Assembly: GCA_016699535.1 (NCBI GenBank)
Contig: CP064980.1
Coordinates: 62,001-126,000 of the forward strand
Origin: Myxococcales bacterium
Lineage (GTDB): Bacteria > Myxococcota_A > Polyangia > Polyangiales > GCA-016699535
DNA: 64,000 nucleotides
Reading direction: 5' to 3'
Shown here: positions 53,230-62,463 of the stretch, in pieces
Layout: every line of letters begins with the position of its first letter
How positions within the stretch are numbered: the first letter of the stretch is position 1
Made by a program: the position numbers and the translations under genes
The notes under the pieces: model-generated
What the model saw: the letters and a program-made list of their open reading frames with translations, nothing else
The model's database searches: none
What the model was told of the DNA's origin: nothing

Positions 53230-55497
53230 ATGGCAAATACTTTGTTAAGAGTCGTACCCAAAACCCCACCTAAAGCCATGAGTACTTTAGGTCAAAGCAC
53301 GCACATTCCAAAACTAGCATCCATGCTACTTGGGCATGCCCGTGGACCACAAGAGCTGCCCGAACTTACAGATTTGGCCAGTGGACTCATGAACCTTGCC
53401 AAAGGCCTGCGTCATAAGGTGATTGTTCCTCTCGCTGGCAGCACCTCGGAGTTTGCTTTTTTACGTCGAGGTTCCGAGATTCTAATTAGCCACTACGACA
53501 CAAGTTCAGTAGCCGAAGTCTACAGCCTTGATAGGCCTGTACCCTTTCGCGACCTACTTGATGCCTGTGCGGATACTCTGCGAGAAAGCGCGCTTGGCAC
53601 GAACCATCCTACCGAGCGCAAGGTTGGCCAGCGCTTAGCACATCGCCTAAAGCATATTGATATCGTTCGCGATGTCTATCTCAACCGAGTACCCAGCCAG
53701 CGTACAGGCGCAACAGTCAACGATCCCAGTGAACACTTTCCTCTTGCCTTTAGTTTTGAAGCCATGATTCCAGCTGGGGCAGAGCCTTTACGGGAAGCTT
53801 CTTCGCGTGCTGATGTTCACGCCACGCTTTTTACTGGAAAACTTTGGGTTCATTCGCAAGGCCGTCGCTACTTGCTTACCGAAGGGCCGATCATGCCTAC
53901 CGTACAGCGAGCGGTGGATATCGTACGCGCTCTACTTGATGCCTCGGAGACTCAACGTCCTTCCAATATACGCTTGCGCTCCGGATCTATTTCCATTGGC
54001 TTTAGACTCAGTCATGAGCAAAAGGTTGCTCTCACCTTTATGACCCAAGAGGGTCAAACCATTACGATTCCCAACCTTGATGTCTCAGGAGCAGCACTAC
54101 CCTTTTTGCGTCTTGCATCGATTATCATTCGTGCTGTCATCGGAGTAGACCGAAATCAGTCGAGGAATCTACGTATTTCTTCATTGCGTGATCAGGTAAG
54201 ACGCTTGAGAAAAACAGTTCGAACGAGAGAGAAAGTAAAAGGCTTCACCAATCCGCAACCCGACCGCTTGCGCATGGGAATGCACCCCGATAGCGAACGG
54301 CCGCCGACTGTTACGGCACTGCCTGTTTCAAGAGGTTCGGTGCGTTTTCAAAAACGTTGGACCACCGAAATCGAAGGCCTGGATGCTGGCTCAACCTTTT
54401 TATGTGGTGATCGATTAATTATAGCTACCCCACGCTACACAATCGCGTTGGAGCGCGATACCGGTGAAGTGATATGGGCGAAGCCGACCTCTTTTACTAC
54501 GGCGATGATGACCGGTCAGACTCTGGTACGCCTTGGTCTAAACGGCGAAGTCGAGCTTTGCGAAGTCGAGCATGGCGACGTGTATGCCCGTGGTTATATT
54601 GCACCGCGAGTTGGCGGACCTGCTCAAGGCATGCTGGCAGGGGGAGGAAGTTTGCCGCCTGTTGCAATCCTAACCGAAGGGCAAAACAGAATCTGCGCAA
54701 TTGATCTTCGAACAGGGGAGCCTCGTTGGCGCTTTACCTCTCCGTCGGGCACGATGTTTCAAATGACTCGTTCTGGCCGAGTTCTTGTAGTGGTGTGCGG
54801 AGACAGTGCAGTGCATGCGCTTGATATCGGTTCTGGTGAGGTCGTATGGCGTTTTTCTCAACACGGGCGTTTTTGTCTAAAACCACATATTGTTGGCGAT
54901 ACCGCATATGCTGTGACAAGTGAACCAGGCGGAGAACCTGCTTTGCTCTATGCACTTGATCTTTTTTCCGGCCAGATGAAATGGCAAGAGCCTCTTGCTG
55001 GAAGTCCAACCGCTCCGCCTTATGCCACCTCAACTGCTGTAACGGTACCCTTTCTAATGAATGAGACCCGCGGTATCGTGAGTTTCGATAAGGAAAACGG
55101 CCAAGAACATTGGCAAGCGGTGGACCCTGGCTTTGGTCATGGTGGATCGGTCATGCACATCGACAACCACTTGGTGATAAACTCGCCTACTGGAACATTG
55201 AGTGCTCTTGATATGAGCAATGGACAACCGAAATGGCAGCATCGTTTATCCGATCCAACCTCCGATGACATTCCGCGTCAGCTCGATCCAGTGTTGCGTG
55301 GTGGGGCGCTCTTTGTACCTTCCGCCTCTGTGTACACAGTACGACCTTCCGACGGCTACTTGATGGGTGAACTTGAAGAGTGCGATCTGGTGCCTGACTT
55401 TTTGCGTGTTGATGAACGAAGCTGGCTTTATGTTGCCGAAGAAAGCGGCTACATCGCAGCATTCGCTCCCGCTCCTGCTCTTTATGTTGTTCGTTGA
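53230..55497 (+). CDS. PQQ-like beta-propeller protein
   Basis: 755 residues from ATG 53230. No signal peptide. Residues 1-~350 have no recognised domain. The C-terminal ~380 residues hold repeated strands typical of PQQ/quinoprotein-like propellers: TIALERDTGEVIWAKPTS, AIDLRTGEPRWRFTSPSG, ALDIGSGEVVWRFSQHG, ALDLFSGQMKWQEPLAG, SFDKENGQEHWQAVDPG, ALDMSNGQPKWQHRL. These act as binding or sensing modules. Function unknown. Confidence 0.75.
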   Translation: MANTLLRVVPKTPPKAMSTLGQSTHIPKLASMLLGHARGPQELPELTDLASGLMNLAKGLRHKVIVPLAGSTSEFAFLRRGSEILISHYDTSSVAEVYSLDRPVPFRDLLDACADTLRESALGTNHPTERKVGQRLAHRLKHIDIVRDVYLNRVPSQRTGATVNDPSEHFPLAFSFEAMIPAGAEPLREASSRADVHATLFTGKLWVHSQGRRYLLTEGPIMPTVQRAVDIVRALLDASETQRPSNIRLRSGSISIGFRLSHEQKVALTFMTQEGQTITIPNLDVSGAALPFLRLASIIIRAVIGVDRNQSRNLRISSLRDQVRRLRKTVRTREKVKGFTNPQPDRLRMGMHPDSERPPTVTALPVSRGSVRFQKRWTTEIEGLDAGSTFLCGDRLIIATPRYTIALERDTGEVIWAKPTSFTTAMMTGQTLVRLGLNGEVELCEVEHGDVYARGYIAPRVGGPAQGMLAGGGSLPPVAILTEGQNRICAIDLRTGEPRWRFTSPSGTMFQMTRSGRVLVVVCGDSAVHALDIGSGEVVWRFSQHGRFCLKPHIVGDTAYAVTSEPGGEPALLYALDLFSGQMKWQEPLAGSPTAPPYATSTAVTVPFLMNETRGIVSFDKENGQEHWQAVDPGFGHGGSVMHIDNHLVINSPTGTLSALDMSNGQPKWQHRLSDPTSDDIPRQLDPVLRGGALFVPSASVYTVRPSDGYLMGELEECDLVPDFLRVDERSWLYVAEESGYIAAFAPAPALYVVR

Positions 55498-55513
55498 AAC
55501 TGATGGCCTTGAG

Positions 55514-55650
55514 TGAATCGGAGGCCCCTCTTGTTTGCTGGAGCTTTCAAGATCATTAGGTCGGCGTATTCATCAAAGCCCCATCTTCCTGATTCTAACT
55601 TCATGCGCTCTGGGCAGATGCTCCTGCAAACAAGAGGGGCCTCCGATTCA
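55514..55650 (+). repeat. Variable-arm hairpin element, copy E4
   Basis: Arms 55514-55538 and 55626-55650 are perfectly complementary over 25 bases (outer end TGAATCGGAGGCCCC). After a T-T mismatch, GGAGC/GCTCC adds five pairs. Interior begins CTTTCAAGATCATTAGGTC and ends GCGCTCTGGGCAGATGCTCC. It starts 17 bases after the beta-propeller stop codon, in the gap before the converging nitrilase-family gene. Confidence 0.9.
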
Positions 55651-56049
55651 AACCACTTAGATTGTTACTAAATAACAGTTCGCTCTTTTAAATAGTTAGA
55701 CAACCAGCTATTTTAGGGCCTGCTCAGTTGGTGACTTCGACCTACAATCATAAAAAAGATAATCGACAAAGAGTGCAAAGCTAGAAGGTATAGCTTTTTT
55801 CGAGGTTTTCTTGGCTTCGAGTGCCCCCACAGCGACGAGGAGGCACGTACATCGGTACTTGCCGACGAGGAGCGAGGAGGTAAGCCGAAGCTAAGGAAAG
55901 CTCGGAAAAAGTGCTGGAAGAAAGCAAGTACCCGACTAGATACCTTCCGCAGCGAAGCGAGGACTGTTTGAGCATGGAGACCCTACGCTCCGTTGCAAGC
56001 TTGAAGTCAAATATTTTTCTAGACGATTGAGTCCGTCGCTCGCTCAGCC
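55651..56049. other. Structured non-coding gap
   Basis: No gene. Holds a hairpin followed by six T (AAAGCTA/TAGCTTT, 55778-55800), a candidate plus-strand terminator. Two further inverted repeats are GGTACTTGC (55854-55862) with GCAAGTACC (55924-55932), and GAAGGTAT (55784-55791) with ATACCTTC (55940-55947), nested around each other. CGACGAGGAG occurs twice (55833-55842 and 55863-55872). A small RNA or decayed repeat is possible. Confidence 0.4.
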
Positions 56050-56883
56050 TTACAGTCGTCGGTGTTTTAAGCTTGGGAGGGAGGTGCGGATTTTGTTTTG
56101 GCGTTCGAGATCGATTGTCGCAACGGCTACACCTTGTCCGTCGCTGCATTCGGCGATCACGCAGCCCCAGGGATCGACGATAAGAGCATGGCCGTAAGAG
56201 ACTCTGTTGCCGAAATGTTTTCCAAACTGAGCCGCTGCAAGCATATAGCACTGCGTTTCAATGGCACGTGCCCGAAGCAAAACATGCCAATGATCTTTGC
56301 CCGTTGTCAGAGTAAAAGCAGCTGGCACAGCTATCAACTGAGCACCATCGTCAACCAAACGCCTATAAAGTTCGGGAAAGCGGATGTCGTAACAAATAGA
56401 AAGACCAAGCTTACCAGCCACACTATCCGCTAGTACCGACTCTGTTCCTGAACACACCGTATCAGATTCTCTCAGAGATGTACCGTCTGCAAGATCAACA
56501 TCAAACAAATGTATCTTGCGATAAACAGCTTTAAGTTCGCCATCGTTTCCGAGCAACAGCTCACTGTTATAGACATGCTTACTGTCATCAGGAATGGATT
56601 CCCAAAAACCACCCAATACAAGCTCCAAAGAAAACTCTTTAGCAAGGTCGCGGCAGAAATCCAAGATGGCGCCACCTTTGGGCAGCGTCTCTGCAATAGC
56701 AAACTTGCCTTCCTCAGGCCCCAAATAAGCAAAGCATTCGGGAAGCACGAGCAGCTCAGCTCCAAGCGAATGTGCTTCGTTGCAGCAGCGCCTGACCGCC
56801 GAAAGGTTCGCCTCCACATCCGAGGTACTTGTCATCTGCGCTACGGCCACGCGTGTTCTTTTGTTTGCCTCGGTACCCGTCAT
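56050..56883 (-). CDS. Nitrilase-superfamily amidase (NIT1/NIT2-like)
   Basis: 277 residues from ATG 56883. Catalytic triad motifs: LVLPECFAYLG (Glu), YRKIHLFDVDL (Lys) and LSICYDIRFPELYR (Cys). The pattern is that of the NIT1/NIT2 branch, which hydrolyses deaminated glutathione or omega-amides. It follows rodA on the same strand with 34 bases between, so it may be read from the rod-shape operon. Confidence 0.87.
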   Translation of the reverse strand: MTGTEANKRTRVAVAQMTSTSDVEANLSAVRRCCNEAHSLGAELLVLPECFAYLGPEEGKFAIAETLPKGGAILDFCRDLAKEFSLELVLGGFWESIPDDSKHVYNSELLLGNDGELKAVYRKIHLFDVDLADGTSLRESDTVCSGTESVLADSVAGKLGLSICYDIRFPELYRRLVDDGAQLIAVPAAFTLTTGKDHWHVLLRARAIETQCYMLAAAQFGKHFGNRVSYGHALIVDPWGCVIAECSDGQGVAVATIDLERQNKIRTSLPSLKHRRL

Positions 56884-56917
56884 CGTCCAATTCCAAGTCT
56901 TGCATCTCTGTAATAAA

Positions 56918-58018
56918 CTACACGCGTTGTCTGCGCATGGACACATTCATCATTAAGCCAACGCCAACCATGGTCGTAATAACACTCGATCCACCATAAG
57001 AGAACAAAGGTAAGGTTACGCCCACTACCGGCAACATGCCACTGACCATGCCAAGATTAATAATCGTCTGCCAGAAAACAATAGCTGAAACGCCTACCAC
57101 CAGCACTGCCCCAAAACGGTCTTTCGCCTGAGCAGCAATTTTAAGGCCCCAGAGAATAAAAAAAGTGTAAAGGCCAAGTAGAACAAGTGTTCCGACGAAG
57201 CCCTGCTCTTCTGCCCAAACCGGAAACGGGAAATCGGTGGGAGCATCCGGCAAGAACCTAAATTGGTTCTGGGTGCCGCGCATAAACCCCTTCCCCCAAA
57301 AACCTCCACTACCAATGGCGATGGTCGATTGATAAGCATGCCAACCCGAATCAAGCACATCAGCTTGTGGATCCATGAAAGCGAGTAAACGCTCCTTTTG
57401 GTAATCTTTTAACAGATAGGTCCAAGTGACCGGCGCACTAGCAACAAATACCGCAGTAAGGGTAAGCAATGAGCGCCAGTGCAGATTAGTAAGCATCATA
57501 ATGCTTCCAAAAATAGCAACTAGCAACAGTGCGGTTCCCAAGTCTGGCTGAATCAAAATCAGAAAAATAGGAAGCGCTACAATTAGCCCTGGAACGATTA
57601 AATCCCTGAGTGTTCGCCCTTCCGTTTTTGGATCGTTATGTAGATACTTTGCAAGAGCAATGACCAACACAATCTTAATTAACTCACTGGGCTGCAAGGC
57701 AAACTTCCCTATCGGGATCCAGCGCTGTGAACCACGAACTTCTCGACCTAAAAGAAAGACCAAACACAACAGTGCAATGCCCACGCCATAAATCACCCAG
57801 GCATAGCGCTCGAATACTCGATAATCGATGAGAGAAGCACCGATAGCGCATACGGCACCAATCGTGAGCCAATAAAACTGCAAAATATAAATATCTGATC
57901 GCCCACTATGCACCGCACTCGTCGCGCTATACAGGTTCACGACTCCAATAGCAGCTATGCTAGTTACACACAGAAAAAGTGGCCAGTCAAAAACATCTCT
58001 TGTTTCTTGATTCAACAT
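56918..58018 (-). CDS. rodA: Rod-shape SEDS glycosyltransferase RodA
   Basis: 366 residues with ten or so membrane segments. SEDS-family motifs QPSELIKIVLVIALAKYL, LIQPDLGTALLL, and the C-terminal LPLFSYGGSSVITTM are present. RodA polymerises lipid II for side-wall peptidoglycan together with PBP2, whose gene lies immediately upstream. Usual length and no frameshift. Confidence 0.93.
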   Translation of the reverse strand: MLNQETRDVFDWPLFLCVTSIAAIGVVNLYSATSAVHSGRSDIYILQFYWLTIGAVCAIGASLIDYRVFERYAWVIYGVGIALLCLVFLLGREVRGSQRWIPIGKFALQPSELIKIVLVIALAKYLHNDPKTEGRTLRDLIVPGLIVALPIFLILIQPDLGTALLLVAIFGSIMMLTNLHWRSLLTLTAVFVASAPVTWTYLLKDYQKERLLAFMDPQADVLDSGWHAYQSTIAIGSGGFWGKGFMRGTQNQFRFLPDAPTDFPFPVWAEEQGFVGTLVLLGLYTFFILWGLKIAAQAKDRFGAVLVVGVSAIVFWQTIINLGMVSGMLPVVGVTLPLFSYGGSSVITTMVGVGLMMNVSMRRQRV

Positions 58019-58030
58019 AGTTTCGTCATG

Positions 58031-59877
58031 CTATCGCTGTCGGAAATATTCCGTTAAAGCGTTGATCGCAATGGGAGCTGCATATTTTCCACCACCGCCC
58101 CCATGCTCTACCAAAACAACAATCGCAAGTTCAGGCTGTATTGCAGGAGCGAAACCTGCAAACCAGGCATGATCACGATTCAACTGAAAATTAGGGAAAG
58201 CAATGGATGTACTCTCAGCTTGCTGAGATACCTGTGCTGTTCCAGTTTTCCCAGCGATCAGGACACCATCAGGGATACGCGCATCAAAAGCCGTTCCCTT
58301 TGAATCGTTAACAACACCAATCATGCCCTTGCGGACTTCTTCAAGATACTCCTGAGGTATACCCAAGGTCTTCTTTATCTTCGCCGGAAAGCCTCTCTCG
58401 ACTACTTCTTTATCATGCGATCGAACACCATTCACAAGCTTCGGAGCATAGATCACACCTCCGTTAGCCAAAGCAGCGTAGGCCATTGCAAGCTGAAGGA
58501 GTGTCACACGTGTGTTACCTTGACCAATGGCTTCGTTGAGGGTGTAGCCGATTCGAAATGGCGTTTTGTAGTGATCCACATACCATTGCCGGGTCGGTAT
58601 AAAACCAGCCGCTTCGGTATTGATACCAATGCCTGTCTTTTGTCCAAAACCAAAATCAGTGAAATATTTATAGACTCGATCGAGTCCAAGAGTCTCGGCG
58701 AGTCGATAAAAATACACATTGCATGACTGGACCAATGCGGCCCGGAGATCGACATCGCCGTGTACCTGAGTGCATCGCTTTCTGTCACGACCCAACTCAT
58801 AATACCCGCCACACGTGACACGTGGATGGTCCTTAACCACGTGCTCCATCAAACCGGCAATAGCGACCATCGGTTTTAGGGTTGATCCTGGCTGATAGAT
58901 CTCATAAAGCGTTTTATCGATACGTGGTCTACGCGGGTCAGTATCCAGTTCCTTTGCTCGGGCCACGGTTAGTTTTCCAGCAATTCATTTAAGTCGTATG
59001 CGGGCTTAGAGTAGAGCGCCTTTACTTCACCGTTTCGAACATCAACCACAACCGCAGCGCCCGAAGGATGCTCAGCAAAGGCATTTTGCAGAATCTGCAT
59101 GAGATTCATATCTAACGTAAGCAAAACATCGCGACCAAATTCCGGATCGCGCCGAGTTGTACGCACTTTGCCGTTTGTGCCTTCACTTGGGTTAAGCCCC
59201 TGCACATCGACCACAACTTCTTCAAAGCCGTCTTTGCCCTTTAGCACACGCTCCCATGCTCGCTCCACGCCAATGCGGCCAATTTCATTGCCAGGACGAT
59301 AGCCATCCTTGGCCAATTTTTCTAAATCCTCTTGATTGACCTCATTGACAAAGCCAATGGCATGCGCGCCAAGCGAATCGTAAGGATAGGTTCGAACAGG
59401 AGAAACGACCACATCAAGACCCGTAAATTCCTCGGCGTGTGTTTCCAAAACCGCCAGTTGATCGCGCGTGATATCGGAGAACACCTCAATTTGATGGGTA
59501 CGGCGACGTGCAGGAACAGCTTCCAGATGTTTTTTGAAGGCCTCAGTGGTTGTTGAATCGAGCTCGAGCAAGGCGGACAAACGAGGAAGATCACTCTCCA
59601 TATCGATCATGCTTGGCGTAGCAAACACGCGATACGATGCACGGTTCGTCGCAACGATTCGGCCTTCGGCGTCAACAATATCACCACGCATTGCAGGGAT
59701 GCGAATGGTTTTTGTTATATTTCCCAAGGCTTTCTTTGCGAATTTATCATGCTCAACAAGTTGCAACTCGACCATTCGAAATAGGACACCTGCAAAAATG
59801 ACAAGCACAAACAACGCCATCCACTTATAGCGTTTTCTAAATTCCCCAACTTCACGATGAACAGAAAATAGACTCAT
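58031..59877 (-). CDS. mrdA: Penicillin-binding protein 2, one frameshift
   Basis: Full-length PBP2 (~615 residues) if one base is added near 58970. The upstream frame starts at ATG 59877, overlapping the mreD stop (ATGA), with one N-terminal membrane segment and IPAMRGDIVDAEGR; it stops after KPAYDLNELLEN. The downstream frame continues directly: LTVARAKELDTDPRRPRID, YQPGSTLKP (active-site Ser), AGKTGTAQ. It is the transpeptidase partner of RodA. The missing base is probably a lost C in a CC pair, and since this protein is normally essential a sequencing error is likely. Confidence 0.88.
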
Positions 59878-60419
59878 CCGTACTCTTTCGCCTGTTCTTG
59901 ACGGCGCATACTCCAACGTTCAACTAAAGACAGTACAAAAAAGATAATAGGCGCGCAAAACGCGGTGCTTACAGACACACAGAGGAGCACGACAAAGTTC
60001 GAATACTCTTCTGCAGGGAAAGGTGCGGGATATTCAAAAATTGCTCGCATCGCAAGTTCAAGACAACCTGCCAAAAAACACACAATAAAAGCCAAGGTAA
60101 TCTCAGAAAAAACACCTCGCATAAAGAAACGCAGACCAGCAGCACGCGAGACAACATAGGTGGCGACGTGCGTAAGAGTGTATAAACCAAAAGGCAACCC
60201 GCTAAACGAATCAAAAAGAAAACCAAGACAGAACGCGACACAAATTCCAACAGGCAACGGAATGCGCGTTGATACAGCAAGGTAAATCACAAAGGGGATC
60301 AAAATCGCCGGAACAAAAGGATGTATTGCTAAGTGTCCAGCAATAACATTATGTAAAATTAGTAACGCACAACCCAGCAATAAAAAACGAAAACCATCAC
60401 TTATTGCTCGAGTTGACAT
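59874..60419 (-). CDS. mreD: Rod-shape protein MreD
   Basis: 181 residues, about five membrane segments (for example FLLLGCALLILHNVIAGHL). GICVAFCLGFLFDSFSGLPFG resembles the conserved MreD core. Position between mreC and mrdA settles the call. It is part of the membrane complex that links MreB to wall synthesis. Confidence 0.85.
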   Translation of the reverse strand: MSTRAISDGFRFLLLGCALLILHNVIAGHLAIHPFVPAILIPFVIYLAVSTRIPLPVGICVAFCLGFLFDSFSGLPFGLYTLTHVATYVVSRAAGLRFFMRGVFSEITLAFIVCFLAGCLELAMRAIFEYPAPFPAEEYSNFVVLLCVSVSTAFCAPIIFFVLSLVERWSMRRQEQAKEYG

Positions 60420-60425
60420 AGTTGC

Positions 60426-61301
60426 CTACTTTTCCTCAGCAAGCGAGCCACCTGGAGGGGTATTTAACACGACAAATACTTCATCCAGTGTCGAAAAATC
60501 TACAATGGGTTTAACGAGCGCTTCCTGATGCAAACCAAAAGACTTTTTCGTAATTTTTTTAATGCGACCGATAGGAATTGAGCTTGGAAAACGCTTTCCA
60601 AATCCAGAAGTGACTACCAAATCGCCAGGGCGTACATCGTTAGCTTGATCAAGATATTGGATTCGGCACAAATATTTTTCAGTATCACCTGTACCGCGGA
60701 GCACACCGCGAGCACCTGTACGATCGATGACCACGTCGACTGCGCTTCGTCTATCCACGGTCATCATGACGTCGCTATAGTCGGAAACGGTTTTTTCTAT
60801 CTGGCCTACCAAACCCTGAGGAGAGATGATCGCCATCCCAGGTCGAAGGAGGTCACTTTCGCCGCGGTCAAGACGCATCCGCAAAACTCGGAAAAAAGCA
60901 TTGGCATCTTTGGAAATCACTTCCGCGCCGATGAGTTCAAGATGCGAACGTTCTCTAAAATCCAACATGGTCCGAAGGCGCTTATTTTCCCGTGCATCGT
61001 GGAGCCACTGTTGTCGTTCCAATTTTAAACGAGAATTGCTTGATCGAAGGCGGTGATTCTCTTTTGCAACGTCGACTAGCCAAACATAATACTCGACGCC
61101 ATCTGATACCAGGCTAGCTAGTGCCCCGCTTACATATTGTACAGGAGCGCTTATTTGTATCACGAAACGATCAACGGAATTTAAATGATCCGGCTTTTTT
61201 AGATGGCTATTCAAAAAGAGAAAGGGAATCAGTAGCAAAATAATACTGAATGCGGCATCTCTAAAACGTTGTAGTGTGCTCACGATAACCCAAACCGACA
61301 A
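60426..61301 (-). CDS. mreC: Rod-shape protein MreC
   Basis: 291 residues. One N-terminal membrane segment, a coiled coil (NHRLRSSNSRLKLERQQW), then beta-rich repeats including MAIISPQGLVGQIEKTVSDY, SAVDVVIDRTGARGVLRGTG and VRPGDLVVTSGFGKRFPSS, all typical. Periplasmic scaffold that binds PBP2. 3 bases separate it from the mreB stop. Confidence 0.92.
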   Translation of the reverse strand: MSVWVIVSTLQRFRDAAFSIILLLIPFLFLNSHLKKPDHLNSVDRFVIQISAPVQYVSGALASLVSDGVEYYVWLVDVAKENHRLRSSNSRLKLERQQWLHDARENKRLRTMLDFRERSHLELIGAEVISKDANAFFRVLRMRLDRGESDLLRPGMAIISPQGLVGQIEKTVSDYSDVMMTVDRRSAVDVVIDRTGARGVLRGTGDTEKYLCRIQYLDQANDVRPGDLVVTSGFGKRFPSSIPIGRIKKITKKSFGLHQEALVKPIVDFSTLDEVFVVLNTPPGGSLAEEK

Positions 61302-61304
61302 CTA

Positions 61305-62339
61305 CTAATAAACAGTCACTTCCCTTAAAAGATCCATATGATCTAAGGTTTTTCCTGAGCCCAGCACCACTGCTGAGACAGGATCATCAGAGGCCATCAC
61401 CGGAAGGCCGGTTTCCTCACGTAGCAAAACGTCAAGGTTGCTAAGCAAAGAGCCACCGCCAGTAAGCACGATGCCCCTTGTCCACTATGTCAGCGGAAAG
61501 CTCCGGGGGTGTCTTTTCCAGAGCTTCCATTACGGCTTCAAGAATAGCGGAAATCGGTTCACTTAGCGCTTCGCGATTTCATCCCCATTGACCATAACGG
61601 TCTTTGGTACTCCCGCCACCAAATCGCGCCCCTTGACCTCCATGGAGTCCAAGGTTTCTTTTTCGTAAGCATTGCCAATCGTACACTTTACGCGCTCTGC
61701 AGTTTGCTCACCAATCAAAAGATTATACTTGCGCTTCATATAAGCAATAATGGCTTCGTCCATTTTGTCACCACCCACGCGAACCGATTGGGAGTAGACA
61801 ATCCCGGCAAGCGAAATAACGGCCACCTCGGTTGTCCCACCACCGATATCGACTATCATGTTTCCGCTCGGCTCTGTGATAGGAAGACCAGCTCCGATAG
61901 CCGCAGCCATGGGCTCCTCAATAAGATACACCTCGCGAGCACCTGCACCTTCAGCACTTTCTTTAACCGCGCGCTTTTCAACTTCGGTAATGCCAAATGG
62001 CACACAAATAATAATTCGTGGTTTGACAAGAGTGCGCCGTGTATTGGCACGCGCGATAAAATAGCGAAGCATAGCTTCGGTAATCTCGAAATCTGCAATA
62101 ACACCATCTCGAAGCGGACGGACGGCAGTAATGCTCCCGGGCGTACGTCCAAGCATTTCTTTAGCCTCGCGCCCCACCGCAAGAACTTTCTTGCCGCCTC
62201 GACCATCGTGATGAACCGCAACCACCGAGGGCTCGCATGAGACGATACCGCGGCCACGCGCGTAGATCAGAGTCGTTGCGGTCCCAAGATCGATAGCGAG
62301 ATCATTTGAAAAAAGCCCTTGAAACCAATCTTTAAACAT
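61305..62339 (-). CDS. mreB: Rod-shape actin homologue MreB, two compensating frameshifts
   Basis: Phosphate and nucleotide motifs AIDLGTATTLIYARGRG, VDIGGGTTEVAVISL and GGDKMDEAI identify MreB. The frame breaks at about 61573, where GCGAAGCGC should read GCGGAAGCGC, and again at 61474-61477, where four G replace three on the minus strand. Corrected, the C-terminus reads EALSEPISAILEAVMEALEK, DIVDKGIVLTGGGSLLSNL and ends at 61305, giving the usual ~344 residues. Two near-compensating one-base indels in an essential gene indicate base-call errors. First gene of mreBCD-mrdA-rodA. Confidence 0.92.
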
Positions 62340-62463
62340 AAAAAAACCAGACGAAAACCGCGAAATTGAAATGAATCTCGCCGCAGGAACTACTCGTCCC
62401 TTAATCCGTCAAGTCTTAACAGATTCACAAGGAGGGATCAAGGTGAATCACGATAGCTAACCA
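62340..62463. promoter_or_regulatory. Promoter region of the rod-shape operon
   Basis: 124 bases between mreB and the metallophosphoesterase gene's end on the same strand. It should hold the mre promoter, since the AT-rich stretch near 62420 (minus strand) precedes the start, but no clear -35/-10 pair stands out. Confidence 0.3.

Noticed and set aside
39901..55650. Hairpin elements as plain intrinsic terminators or a CRISPR array
   Set aside because: Loops of ~80 bases with conserved sequence and no T-runs do not fit intrinsic terminators; there are no regular direct repeats with spacers as in CRISPR.
55781..56251. 156-residue minus-strand frame
   Set aside because: Overlaps the nitrilase-family gene in another frame and runs through the structured gap; composition is not coding-like.
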